Assembly: GCF_009935905.1 (NCBI RefSeq)
Contig: NZ_PREX01000014.1
Coordinates: forward strand, 1 to 64,000
Direction: 5' to 3'
Length of the DNA stretch: 64,000 bases
From: Alkalibacterium sp. MB6
GTDB lineage: Bacteria; Bacillota; Bacilli; Lactobacillales; Carnobacteriaceae_A
Every line of letters begins with the position of its first letter. The first letter of the stretch is position 1. Below, in pieces: positions 26,789 to 35,203 of the stretch. A model generated the notes under the pieces. The model saw only the letters and a program-made list of their open reading frames with translations. It made no database searches and was not told the DNA's origin. The position numbers were made by a program, and so were the translations under genes.

Positions 26789-29700
26789 TTAAAAATCATT
26801 ATCCAACAAGGTGAGCACTTCTTCAGCCGATAGACTATTTAGAGTCTGATTATTTCCTTTAGTAATAACTGAATCAATGAGCTCTCGTTTCTTCTCTTGT
26901 AAATCATTAATGCGTTCTTCGATTGTTCCCGTTGTAATAAAGCGAACCACTTGAACGGATTTCTTCTGACCAAAGCGGTGTACACGGTCGGCCGCTTGGT
27001 CCTCAATAGCCGGATTCCACCACGAATCATATAAAATAACCGTATCGCCACCGGTCAAGTTCAACCCTGTTCCTCCTGCTTTTAAAGAAATAAGGAAGAG
27101 GTCTTTTTCACCTGTATTAAAGCGAGTGGTTAATGTGAGTCGGTCTTCGTTTTTCGTTTGCCCATCTAAATAGTGATAAGACCTACCTTGAGCATCGAGT
27201 CGTTCTCTAATAATTTTTAGCATAGAGGTGAATTGAGAGAACAAGACGACGCGTTTGCCGTTTTCTCTGGCTTCTTCTAAATATTCCATCAACCGTTCTA
27301 ATTTTGACGATAGGCCATCGTAGTTTGGCATAATCAGTTTCGGGTCACAACAAATCTGTCTTAAGCGAGTCATGCCAGCCAATACTTTAATTCGATTGGT
27401 TTGTAAGGTATCCGAATCGACCATTTGCTTGATTTCTTGTTTAATTGCAGCATGTTGAGCCACATATAATTTCTTTTGCTCATCTGACAGTTCAATGTAC
27501 TCAGTCGTTTCCGTTTTCTCTGGAAGATCATGCAACACATCACGTTTCAAACGGCGCAGAACAAAGGGTTTAATTTTGGCCGCTATTTTCTCTTGATCCA
27601 TGGCCTGGAACTGTTTACGTCCTCTGAATAAGCCCGGTTGAATAATAGAAAACAACGACCACAACTCGCCTAAATGGTTTTCTATTGGGGTTCCTGACAA
27701 AGCAATCTTTGTTTCAGCTGTGAGTGCTTTTACTGCCTGAGTCGTTTTTGCAGAACTATTTTTTACATTTTGAGACTCGTCCAATACGATGGTAGTAAAG
27801 CTTTCGTCACCATATAAATCGCCATCACGCTGAATAAGAGGGTAGCTCGTAATCCAAATAGGAATGTTTTGATCGAGTGCTCGCTTCTTTTGCGCTTCTC
27901 GTTCTTTTTTATTACCTGAGATGACAATCGTTTCAACATCGGGAGCAAATTTTGCCCATTCGTGCTTCCAGTTGTAAATGACGCTTGACGGACAGACAAT
28001 TAAATACTTGCCTTTTTTCTCTTCATACATTGCCAACACAAAAGCGATAGTCTGAATAGTTTTTCCTAGGCCCATATCATCCGCCAACACACCACCGAAA
28101 CCGTAGTGATCTAAGCTTCTTAACCACTTGTATCCAGTGACCTGATAGGGACGCATGTCAGCCTTTAATCCTTTTGGCAGTTCAAATTCTAAATCAGCAG
28201 GCTCTAATAGGCGCTGAACGAGATCTTTAAAACGGCTCCCTTGAGTAATAGACTCTTCTTCTAAAGCGGACATCCCTTGGAAAACAGAAATAGACATGTC
28301 ACTTTCGAATTCTTTATCATCAATATCTAGTGATTCTTTTGCTCGTTTTAATGACTGGAAAGACGGATCTTTCAAGTTAACGATTTGACCATTTGATAGT
28401 CGATAATAAGGTTGGTTCTTCTCCAGTTCCTTCATTAATTGTTTTAAATCATCCGGTGTCATCCCTTCAGTCTCAAAACTGATATCCAATAAATTAGAAG
28501 ATTCTCGCATTTCCATCGTCACTCTTGGTTGACGCGACGGATTATATAATAAATTACGAGCCGACTGAGATAACATAATCGCCATTTCATCTGCCAATCG
28601 ACCTAATGAATCGTATAAAAAATGACTTATCGAATGAGCTTGCGTGAGTCTCCACACCGATTCTTCCCTGGCAGGTGCAGGGATTTCGTCGAACAAGGTC
28701 GCCAGTACTTTAGATTCTTTGTTCCACTCTCGAACGATGATTGTATCTTGAACATCATTTTGAGAATGATCCAATGGATAGAGAGTCTGATTTCCATAAT
28801 TGAATACTGGTCGAATAATAATATCGTTCCCTTGAGTATCAACATATAGTTTCGGCTCGAACTCCGCTTGATAAAGCAGATTTTGAACTTCTTGGTCCAT
28901 ATGAATGGTTAACATCTCTTGTAAATGAGACAAGGTAACCGACATGAATTCTTCCAGTTCTCTATCTTTCATGACTAACGTATTGGAATTGGACTCTCTT
29001 AAGCCATCGAAAATCTGTCTGAGCAGCTCATAAGAGGGGGGTTCCATCAAATAAAAAATGGATTGGTATTCAAGCATTTTAGCTTTATCATGAAAGGTTA
29101 ATTTCTCTAGGGAGATCGACTCATCCATCAGTGTAAAATAAAATAAGTTCTCTTTCTTTTCAATATTAAAGCTTAAATTCAATTGACTGATTGACGATTC
29201 AACCGTTAATGGCTGACCACGATCTGCCTGAGATAATTGCCTTGGTGGGCGGCCAAAACGAACGAAAGCCCCCATTGTTTTAGATAATAAAGCAAGGACT
29301 TCTCTAAGATATAAAGGTGGAATGGTAAAACTTTCTTTGTTAGATAATTGATTGTCATAGCCAATTGGTAACAAAGACTGAGTTAAGTCATTAATGTCTT
29401 GTAGTTTTTCAAAGACCCGTCTGTCCTCAGGCAGCAAAGCATGCTTCTCAGGAGAAAAAGTTAAATTCTTCCCAAATACCACTTCTTCCTCATTTAATAT
29501 GCCCGAAATAGTCTGGGCTGTTTGCTTAATAATATAGAGGTAATCTTTACCGATTTTGAAAAACAAATCGTAGACCGGATTATTTCGCGTTCCGCTGACA
29601 TTTAAGCTGTATTCAACAAAAATAGGCTCTTTATATAAGGACTCCGTTTGACGAGCAATGGCTTTTTTAGATAAGGATAGTAATTCACTCACCGTTTTTT

Positions 29701-30085
29701 CGCTTTCACTATAGGAAAACATGGCTTGTGACTTTTTATGGTTGCCATATCGATTAGACTGTTGATCGAGATCTCTTGCGTCAAAGTCATTCAAATAGAA
29801 CATTCCGGCTACCACATGCTTACATGCACCCGTTTGCCTTTCGAATACTTGACACGTGCAGTGGTATTTCTTAGCGACTCCATTGGGATAAAATCTCAAG
29901 TGCACCGTTTCATTCTGGCGGTCTTCCACCGTCACTTGAATGGTGTGATTTGCCGCATCCACTTTCATCTGCTTCACTTTACTTTTTGAGTAGATTTCTT
30001 TTCCCTGTAAGAACGTACTGTAATTAGTAGACAGTGACGTTATTGTCATCTCTGGAAATGTTTGTTTCTTCATAATAGTCGTCAT
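26789..30085 (-). CDS. SNF2-family helicase with N-terminal SWIM zinc finger
   Basis: Large (1098-residue) DNA-translocating ATPase of the SNF2/Swi2 type; bacterial members are thought to remodel protein-DNA or transcription complexes. The SWIM finger is at C76-x-C78...C88-x-H90 (HCTCQVF, ACKHVVAG). A long family-specific middle (about 120-620) follows. The motor has GVLADDMGLGKTIQ (motif I), VLDESQNVKN (II, DESQ), LSGTPIENHLGELWSLF (III), then LFSQFTSMLKIIRERL, SLKAGGTGLNLTGGD and DRVHRFGQKKSVQV (VI). A second ATG at 30073 has better spacing from AAAGGA and may be the true start. Monocistronic as far as can be seen; no partner gene reveals its job. Confidence 0.9.
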   Translation of the reverse strand: MTTIMKKQTFPEMTITSLSTNYSTFLQGKEIYSKSKVKQMKVDAANHTIQVTVEDRQNETVHLRFYPNGVAKKYHCTCQVFERQTGACKHVVAGMFYLNDFDARDLDQQSNRYGNHKKSQAMFSYSESEKTVSELLSLSKKAIARQTESLYKEPIFVEYSLNVSGTRNNPVYDLFFKIGKDYLYIIKQTAQTISGILNEEEVVFGKNLTFSPEKHALLPEDRRVFEKLQDINDLTQSLLPIGYDNQLSNKESFTIPPLYLREVLALLSKTMGAFVRFGRPPRQLSQADRGQPLTVESSISQLNLSFNIEKKENLFYFTLMDESISLEKLTFHDKAKMLEYQSIFYLMEPPSYELLRQIFDGLRESNSNTLVMKDRELEEFMSVTLSHLQEMLTIHMDQEVQNLLYQAEFEPKLYVDTQGNDIIIRPVFNYGNQTLYPLDHSQNDVQDTIIVREWNKESKVLATLFDEIPAPAREESVWRLTQAHSISHFLYDSLGRLADEMAIMLSQSARNLLYNPSRQPRVTMEMRESSNLLDISFETEGMTPDDLKQLMKELEKNQPYYRLSNGQIVNLKDPSFQSLKRAKESLDIDDKEFESDMSISVFQGMSALEEESITQGSRFKDLVQRLLEPADLEFELPKGLKADMRPYQVTGYKWLRSLDHYGFGGVLADDMGLGKTIQTIAFVLAMYEEKKGKYLIVCPSSVIYNWKHEWAKFAPDVETIVISGNKKEREAQKKRALDQNIPIWITSYPLIQRDGDLYGDESFTTIVLDESQNVKNSSAKTTQAVKALTAETKIALSGTPIENHLGELWSLFSIIQPGLFRGRKQFQAMDQEKIAAKIKPFVLRRLKRDVLHDLPEKTETTEYIELSDEQKKLYVAQHAAIKQEIKQMVDSDTLQTNRIKVLAGMTRLRQICCDPKLIMPNYDGLSSKLERLMEYLEEARENGKRVVLFSQFTSMLKIIRERLDAQGRSYHYLDGQTKNEDRLTLTTRFNTGEKDLFLISLKAGGTGLNLTGGDTVILYDSWWNPAIEDQAADRVHRFGQKKSVQVVRFITTGTIEERINDLQEKKRELIDSVITKGNNQTLNSLSAEEVLTLLDNDF

Positions 30086-30258
30086 TCCTTTAAAGCCATT
30101 TTAGTTGGTCACGTCGAAAAATGTGTCATGTAAGTTAATGGAAAAAGTTTATCTATCTATTATACCAAATATTCTCCACTATTTGGATAGCATTTTCAAA
30201 ACTCGTTCCTCCATATGATACAATGAGTGAGAATACAAAGAGAACAGGGAGTGAAACG

Positions 30259-30906
30259 ATGAACAAAAAAATAGTTCTCCCAGAACTATCCGATCATATC
30301 GAAGAAATCACGCATGAACACTATATAGATGGCGAAGATATGATTATAGAATCAGCCCATATTAAAGACTGCACCATATCGTTGAGTGAGATCAGATTGT
30401 TAGAGTGCTATTCTGTCCGATTCACCAATGTCGTCTTTTTAAATGGTAGTTTGAAGAATGCCTATTTTAAGAATGTGCTATTTGAAAAATGTGAATGGAT
30501 TAATGGGGAATTCAGCCATTCCGCTATGAAATCAGTTCAGTTCAAGCAATGCCGATTGAATGGTCTATTATTATCCGAATCGACACTTGAGCATGTCTCA
30601 TTTAACGATTCTATGATGACCCTCTCAAGCTTTGGCTACTCAACGTTCAAAACAGTCCAGTTTCATCAATGCCAATTATCTGATACCGACTTGCTTGAGA
30701 TGACATTGAAGCATGTTTGGTTCCACTCCTGTAATCTGAATCATGCCCGCATCAGTCAAACGAGTTTAAAAGATGTCGATATCAGCACGTCAGATTTTGA
30801 AACACTAAGTATTAATTTAGAAGACATTAAGGGTGCCATTGTTAACCAGTCTCAAGCTCTCTCCTTTTTGAAGTTTTTAGAATTATCGATTACAGATGAG
30901 TTTTAA
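30259..30906 (+). CDS. Pentapeptide-repeat protein
   Basis: 215-residue protein built of A(D/N)Lxx-like repeats with large hydrophobic centres: VRFTNVVFLNGSLKNAYFKN, VLFEKCEWINGEFSHSAMKS, VQFKQCRLNGLLLSESTLEH, then LSDTDLLEMTLKHVWF. This predicts a right-handed quadrilateral beta-helix. The end (LEDIKGAIVNQSQALSFLKF) resembles the capping region of Qnr/McbG-type proteins, which mimic DNA and protect gyrase, but most pentapeptide proteins have no known role. The ATG at 30259 has AGGGAG at good distance and is preferred over an in-frame ATG at 30223. It is on the plus strand, alone, between two minus-strand genes. Confidence 0.82.
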   Translation: MNKKIVLPELSDHIEEITHEHYIDGEDMIIESAHIKDCTISLSEIRLLECYSVRFTNVVFLNGSLKNAYFKNVLFEKCEWINGEFSHSAMKSVQFKQCRLNGLLLSESTLEHVSFNDSMMTLSSFGYSTFKTVQFHQCQLSDTDLLEMTLKHVWFHSCNLNHARISQTSLKDVDISTSDFETLSINLEDIKGAIVNQSQALSFLKFLELSITDEF

Positions 30907-31055
30907 TTGCCGACTCACTGTTATTTTTCGCTTGAGTAGTTATATAAGTCTGTTTAATTAACGACTCATATAAGTTTTATGACCGAGTTAGCATATAAAT
31001 CGATTTAACTAACGACTCATGACCTACTTGGCATTTGAGTTAATAGTTAAAGAGA
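30903..31055. repeat. Three degenerate tandem units, 51-base period
   Basis: GACTCA recurs at 30912, 30963 and 31014, exactly 51 bases apart. It is preceded by TTAATTG, TTTAATTAAC and TTTAACTAAC, and each copy has a downstream TGAGT or GAGTT that could pair with it. Units 2 and 3 share TTTAAYTAACGACTCAT. The first unit begins at the pentapeptide gene's stop codon; the array fills the gap up to the terminator. Confidence 0.65.
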
Positions 31056-31085
31056 GTAGTCAGTAAAGTTCTCATTTAAACGTAT

Positions 31086-31124
31086 AAAAAAACGAACCGT
31101 GTCCAGCTGACGGTTCGTTTTTTT
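31086..31124. terminator. Bidirectional terminator
   Basis: 15-bp perfect arms ending ACGAACCGT/ACGGTTCGT (31086-31100, 31110-31124) with A7 and T7 at the ends, between the convergent pentapeptide gene and the GH43 gene. Confidence 0.92.
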
Positions 31125-31126
31125 GG

Positions 31127-32653
31127 TTAACTATGGTTTATTAATTTCAAATAATTAAAATCAGCATGTCCGTCATCTTTTAAAGAGGTTGCGTAGATGC
31201 CCATTGTGCAGCCGACAAATCCGCCAGCTACTTCAGGACTTAAATGATGAATGTCTGCATCTTCGACAACAACGACTTCTTCATTATCAGCCTTAAAGCT
31301 AGCTTTTAGATTCAAACCAGTCACTTCAATAGTTAATTCCATTTCACTTGAATCGACTGACTTCAAACCGATAACCCTATCCTCTCCATTAGAGGTGCTA
31401 ATAAATTGAACTTGCTTATCTCCTCCACTAGTCACTAAGACCAGTCTTACAGCGTACTCGTTGCTTTGTATGAGTGCCAACCCAGCTTCCGATTTGTCAG
31501 TCAAGTGTTCTTCTAATCGAGTGGATAGTGTGAAACTTGCTGCTGACTGGCGAAGACCTCTGTAAATGGGTGATGCCTTGTCTTTTAATGTGTACTCATT
31601 AGGGAATACTCTTAGCCAACCCTCTCTACTCTCGCTATCGTAACGGTTAACATCTGGATTACGTAAATGCAAGAATGACGGATTGTCTTCAGTTAGATCG
31701 AATGTTTCTCTTTCTTTTACCGGTTGCAAAGGTAAAGCGTGTTCTTGTTCTTCCAACAAACGCCCGGCTCCTGGATTAACGACTGGCCAATCATCTTCCC
31801 AGATCACTTCCGCCAAGAACGTTTCTCTTCCCATGTTACTGTAGCCATCGATTGGCCGAACGGCTAAGCAAGTCATATACCATTTGCCATCCGGTGTCTC
31901 TACCAAATCAGCGTGACCGACGTTATGAACAGGAAATTGACTACCTAAATGGCGGTGTGTCAAAATCGGATTGTTTTTATTTCCCACGTATGGTCCATCG
32001 ATTGATTTGCTTCGGGCAATCGTTACAGCGTGATTAAAGCTTGTGCCGCCTTCAGCAATCATGACATAGTAATAGCCATCTTTCTTATAAATATGTGGTC
32101 CTTCTGGCCAAATAGCGTCTTTTAAAGCACCTTTCCATATAGCCGTACTGACGCCAGTTAACTGCATGGTCTCCAAATCAAATTCTTGTAACCACACTTC
32201 CCAGTCACCGTTATATTTAGCGCCTAGTCTATCTTCTCTTGTACCCACATAGTAACACTTGCCGTCATCATCAAAGTACAAACTTGGGTCAATCCCAGGT
32301 GCATTATCGATAAAGTAAGGGTTAGACCAGGGTCCAGCCGGATCAGTTGCCGTAACGACAAAATTACCACCATGAGGGACATTTGTTGTAATCATGTAAA
32401 AAGTCCCATCGTGATAGCGTAAAGTTGGTGCGAATATGCCTTCTGAATGATTCAAGCCAGTTAAATTTAACTGTTCCTCTCTATCAAGCACATTTCCAAT
32501 TTGAGTCCAGTTAACTAAGTCTTTACTGTGGTAAATAGGGACTCCTGGAAAATACGAAAAAGTGGATGTTACTAAGTAATAATCGTCTCCGACAGCACAG
32601 ACAGATGGGTCTGGTGAAAAGCCTGCCAGGACAGGGTTTTTAAATGTTTGCAT
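31127..32653 (-). CDS. GH43 beta-xylosidase / alpha-L-arabinofuranosidase
   Basis: Cytoplasmic (no signal peptide) exo-glycosidase of 508 residues, removing xylose or arabinose from imported oligosaccharides. N-terminal five-bladed propeller with the three acidic residues: D15 in GFSPDPSV, D122 in GIDPSLYFD, E184 in WPEGPHIY. The C-terminal half (about 320-508) is the beta-sandwich typical of XynB-like GH43 enzymes. An AraR-like box follows its promoter, so it belongs to the arabinose regulon. Substrate (xylose versus arabinose) cannot be fixed from sequence. Confidence 0.9.
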   Translation of the reverse strand: MQTFKNPVLAGFSPDPSVCAVGDDYYLVTSTFSYFPGVPIYHSKDLVNWTQIGNVLDREEQLNLTGLNHSEGIFAPTLRYHDGTFYMITTNVPHGGNFVVTATDPAGPWSNPYFIDNAPGIDPSLYFDDDGKCYYVGTREDRLGAKYNGDWEVWLQEFDLETMQLTGVSTAIWKGALKDAIWPEGPHIYKKDGYYYVMIAEGGTSFNHAVTIARSKSIDGPYVGNKNNPILTHRHLGSQFPVHNVGHADLVETPDGKWYMTCLAVRPIDGYSNMGRETFLAEVIWEDDWPVVNPGAGRLLEEQEHALPLQPVKERETFDLTEDNPSFLHLRNPDVNRYDSESREGWLRVFPNEYTLKDKASPIYRGLRQSAASFTLSTRLEEHLTDKSEAGLALIQSNEYAVRLVLVTSGGDKQVQFISTSNGEDRVIGLKSVDSSEMELTIEVTGLNLKASFKADNEEVVVVEDADIHHLSPEVAGGFVGCTMGIYATSLKDDGHADFNYLKLINHS

Positions 32654-32666
32654 TTAATCTCTCCTT

Positions 32667-32716
32667 AGTTGTACGTATAAGTGTATATTACACTAAAAGC
32701 ACTTACATTTCAGCAA
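32667..32716 (-). promoter_or_regulatory. Promoter with AraR-like operator before the GH43 gene
   Basis: Minus strand TTGCTG (32711-32716), 18-base spacer, TGTAAT (32687-32692). Directly downstream is ACTTATACGTACAACT (32667-32682), matching the core of the Bacillus AraR operator ATTTGTACGTACAAAT at TACGTACAA. Repression by AraR is the expected effect. Confidence 0.66.
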
Positions 32717-32723
32717 CTATTTT

Positions 32724-32773
32724 CTATGTAAAAAACCGAACCCTCTGTCTGTTAAAAACAAAGGGTCCGGTTT
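32724..32773 (-). terminator. Terminator after the binding lipoprotein gene
   Basis: AAACCGAACCCT/AGGGTCCGGTTT (32733-32744, 32762-32773) with one mismatch, then TTTTTTAC on the minus strand. It lies about 85 bases after the stop codon. Confidence 0.8.
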
Positions 32774-32856
32774 CAATTTGTAGATCTTATTGGGGGTTAT
32801 AAAATTTAATGAATTTTATTGTTTAGTTCAGGTGATTACTTTAAGCGCTAGGTAAC

Positions 32857-34548
32857 TTATTCAGCGCCTTGTAGTTTTTCTTGGTTCTCTCTGTATGCTT
32901 CGTTAATCATTTCTACATAACCATCAACGTTTTGGTTTTCCAATGCTGACATGAATTCATCCCAACGGTCCATAGAGTATTGGTTAGAGATGAATCGGAA
33001 TACGTATTGGTCAACAGTATCTTTAAGAGGTGTGCCAATCATGTTAGCATTCTCTTGTGTTAGTGAATCCATAGGGTGTGGAGGATCTGGTAACACAACT
33101 TCCACTTCTTCGTTCATACGTTTTTGATAGTTGAATTCTTTTTCTTCCATGATGGATTGACGAATGTGAGCTGGTCCAGCATATGCGAAGGCTACGTTTC
33201 CGAAACCATAATGTTCTTGCAAGCTTTTTTCAGCACCTGGGTTGAACTGTTCGTATTGAATGCCGTCAACTGGTTTGTATCCACCAACGAACTCATCTGT
33301 TTTCTCAAATGTGACGCCTTCAACACCCCAGTGAGCAAATTCTGTTCCTTCATCACTGTAGTATAACCAGTCGATGAATTGTAAAATAGCTAAGAAGTCT
33401 TCTCTTTCAGCAAGATCAGCATTCAACATCATACCACTGTTTGTGTTTCCGCCTCTAGCTCTCTTACCTGCTGGTCCTTCTAATACTGGTAATCTAGAGA
33501 ATTCATAAGCGCCTTCTCCGTGTTGTTCTGCAAGACCATCGTTCAAATCAGTTAAAGTACCCACGTTTCCTGACGTTACAAATGATTCTAAGTTAAGTAA
33601 CTTGTTACGAGCCATTTGGTCATCTTGTGTCATTGCTTCAATGTCAAGTAAGCCATCAGCTGTTAATTCAGAGAAGTAGGTAATCATGTCTTTAAAACCA
33701 TCTTGCATAGCTGTGAACACAAATTCGTCTGCTTCCTCATCATAAACGACACCGTTCATGTAGCCCCATCCACCAGCACCAGAGCCAAATGATGCAGAAG
33801 CGAAGTTTAGTAGAGCGTTACCTTGCCACCAAAGTGTCATTGGAGCTTTTGAACCTGTTTCCTCTTTTAACGTTTCAAGAGCTGCTCTTAACTCGTCCCA
33901 AGAATTAGGTTCCTCGATTCCATGCTCTTCGAATACAGTTGTGTTGTATTGTAGTCCAAATTCATAAACAATGTTCTCATTTAAACCTGGTAACATATAG
34001 TATTTGCCATCTTGTTGACGTAAATTATTCATTTGCTCTTCTACGCCTTCCCACTCTTCAATACGAGAAGACAAGTGAGGCATGTATTCTACGTAGTCTG
34101 AGATGGGTAATAATTGTCCAGAAGGAACATAAGGAATTTCGTGTCCTGCCCAAATATCTGTTGAGTAGTCAGGCATATCACCAGCCGCCATTGTTATTGA
34201 CAAACGTTCTTCCCAGTCAGAAAGTGGAATGCTGACTATATCAAATGTGACATTGTGTTCTTCTTCTAATACGTCAAAGAACATCCATTCTTTATCCAAC
34301 GGGTAAGCAGGCATATCTCTGTATAAAATTTCAAGGTTCAATGGTTCAGTTGCAACGAATGTATCGCCAACTTTAAAATCTTCCATTGCTCCTTTTGAAC
34401 CTATAGAAACTTCCTCAGTTGATTCTCCACCGTCACCAGCTGCCTCATCTTCTACATCTGATCCTCCGTCATTTCCACAAGCAGCTAAAAGTAAAGCGCC
34501 GCTTAATGTTAGACTAGTAAGTAACCATTTTTTTGATATACTCTTCAT
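32857..34548 (-). CDS. Sugar ABC transporter substrate-binding lipoprotein
   Basis: 563-residue extracellular binding protein of the LplA-like type, anchored by a lipid: signal peptide MKSISKKWLLTSLTLSGAL and lipobox LLAAC with C24, then an acidic Gly/Glu-rich linker. Domain signatures include YVPSGQLLPISDYVEYMPHL and EFGLQYNTTVFEEHGIEEPN. It probably captures arabinose- or xylose-containing oligosaccharides. A start ten codons earlier is less likely because GGAGG precedes the ATG at 34548. No permease or ATPase genes lie nearby, so its LplB/LplC-type partners must be elsewhere. A cre site and distant AraR/XylR-like sites lie upstream. A second, truncated copy is at 49975-50727. Confidence 0.9.
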   Translation of the reverse strand: MKSISKKWLLTSLTLSGALLLAACGNDGGSDVEDEAAGDGGESTEEVSIGSKGAMEDFKVGDTFVATEPLNLEILYRDMPAYPLDKEWMFFDVLEEEHNVTFDIVSIPLSDWEERLSITMAAGDMPDYSTDIWAGHEIPYVPSGQLLPISDYVEYMPHLSSRIEEWEGVEEQMNNLRQQDGKYYMLPGLNENIVYEFGLQYNTTVFEEHGIEEPNSWDELRAALETLKEETGSKAPMTLWWQGNALLNFASASFGSGAGGWGYMNGVVYDEEADEFVFTAMQDGFKDMITYFSELTADGLLDIEAMTQDDQMARNKLLNLESFVTSGNVGTLTDLNDGLAEQHGEGAYEFSRLPVLEGPAGKRARGGNTNSGMMLNADLAEREDFLAILQFIDWLYYSDEGTEFAHWGVEGVTFEKTDEFVGGYKPVDGIQYEQFNPGAEKSLQEHYGFGNVAFAYAGPAHIRQSIMEEKEFNYQKRMNEEVEVVLPDPPHPMDSLTQENANMIGTPLKDTVDQYVFRFISNQYSMDRWDEFMSALENQNVDGYVEMINEAYRENQEKLQGAE

Positions 34549-34690
34549 TTCTTTTCCTCCATCTTTTAATTTGTGCAATTGTCCGATCCTTTGATAGGCT
34601 CTTTCAATTACTTTTACAAACTTTCCGATGACTTCAGCCTAACTCAAATTGTAAAGTATGTAAGAGTTTTATATAGCTTAGCCAAAGTGT

Positions 34691-34704
34691 TGTTTGCGCT
34701 TACC
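34691..34704 (-). promoter_or_regulatory. CcpA cre site before the binding lipoprotein gene
   Basis: Minus strand GGTAAGCGCAAACA fits WTGNAANCGNWNNCA except at the first T. It lies immediately after a possible -10 (TAACTT), about 145 bases before the start codon. Confidence 0.6.
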
Positions 34705-34901
34705 TAAAGTTAACATATGAACCACTTACCTGCAAGCTAATTTTATACAAAACAGTTCATTTTATAAAAAGGCTGTCACAATTAGGAAAACTCATTCTTG
34801 ACTTTTATGACAAACTTTACAAGATTTAGTAACGGAAATAAGCACCGTTTCAAGAATATAAAAGCCACTAACCTTGGCAACTAACAAACTTTAAGCCGAA
34901 C

Positions 34902-34935
34902 TTAGTTAGTTTATTAGTATATATAAACTAACTAA
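34902..34935. promoter_or_regulatory. XylR-type operator palindrome
   Basis: Perfect 13-bp arms TTAGTTAGTTTAT/ATAAACTAACTAA separated by 8 bases. The arms resemble ROK-family XylR operators (GTTAGTTT...AAACTAAC) and the operator before xylA in this window. It is about 355 bases from the lipoprotein start codon, so the gene it controls is unclear. Confidence 0.65.
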
Positions 34936-35143
34936 TCATACATAATGAAAGGGTAGTCTATTTATGAAATTATATTAAAATAGTACTTTTATAACAATGT
35001 TGAATTATGAACAAATGTTAACTGAAGTCACATATATAAATCTAGAAGCAAATCCTTTTTAAACTAGTTTACCTTCGATTAGTCCTCGCTAACTCTAACT
35101 CGACCGTACATTTCACTCAGGGTTGTCTTGCTATATTGATATT

Positions 35144-35186
35144 CTTTAAAAAAGAGACTAGCGAAAGATAACCTTTCACCAGTCCC
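35144..35186 (-). terminator. Terminator of araD-araA-araB
   Basis: 14-bp stem with several G-U pairs (35154-35167, 35173-35186), 5-base loop, followed on the minus strand by TTTTTTAAAG. It begins 17 bases after the araB stop. Confidence 0.83.
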
Positions 35187-35203
35187 ATTCCTCAATTAGT
35201 CAG

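Larger units (their letters stand above)
34549..35203. other. Long non-coding control region between araB and the lipoprotein gene
   Basis: About 650 bases without a convincing gene. It holds, from left: a cre site (34691-34704) next to a possible TTGCAG-N17-TAACTT promoter; a perfect 13-bp XylR-type palindrome (34902-34935); on the plus strand shortly after it AAAGGG and an ATG opening a five-codon frame (about 34947-34977); an AraR-like CGACCGTACATTT (35101-35113); and the araB terminator. The length and number of sites suggest multiple regulators or the remains of a lost gene. Confidence 0.6.
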
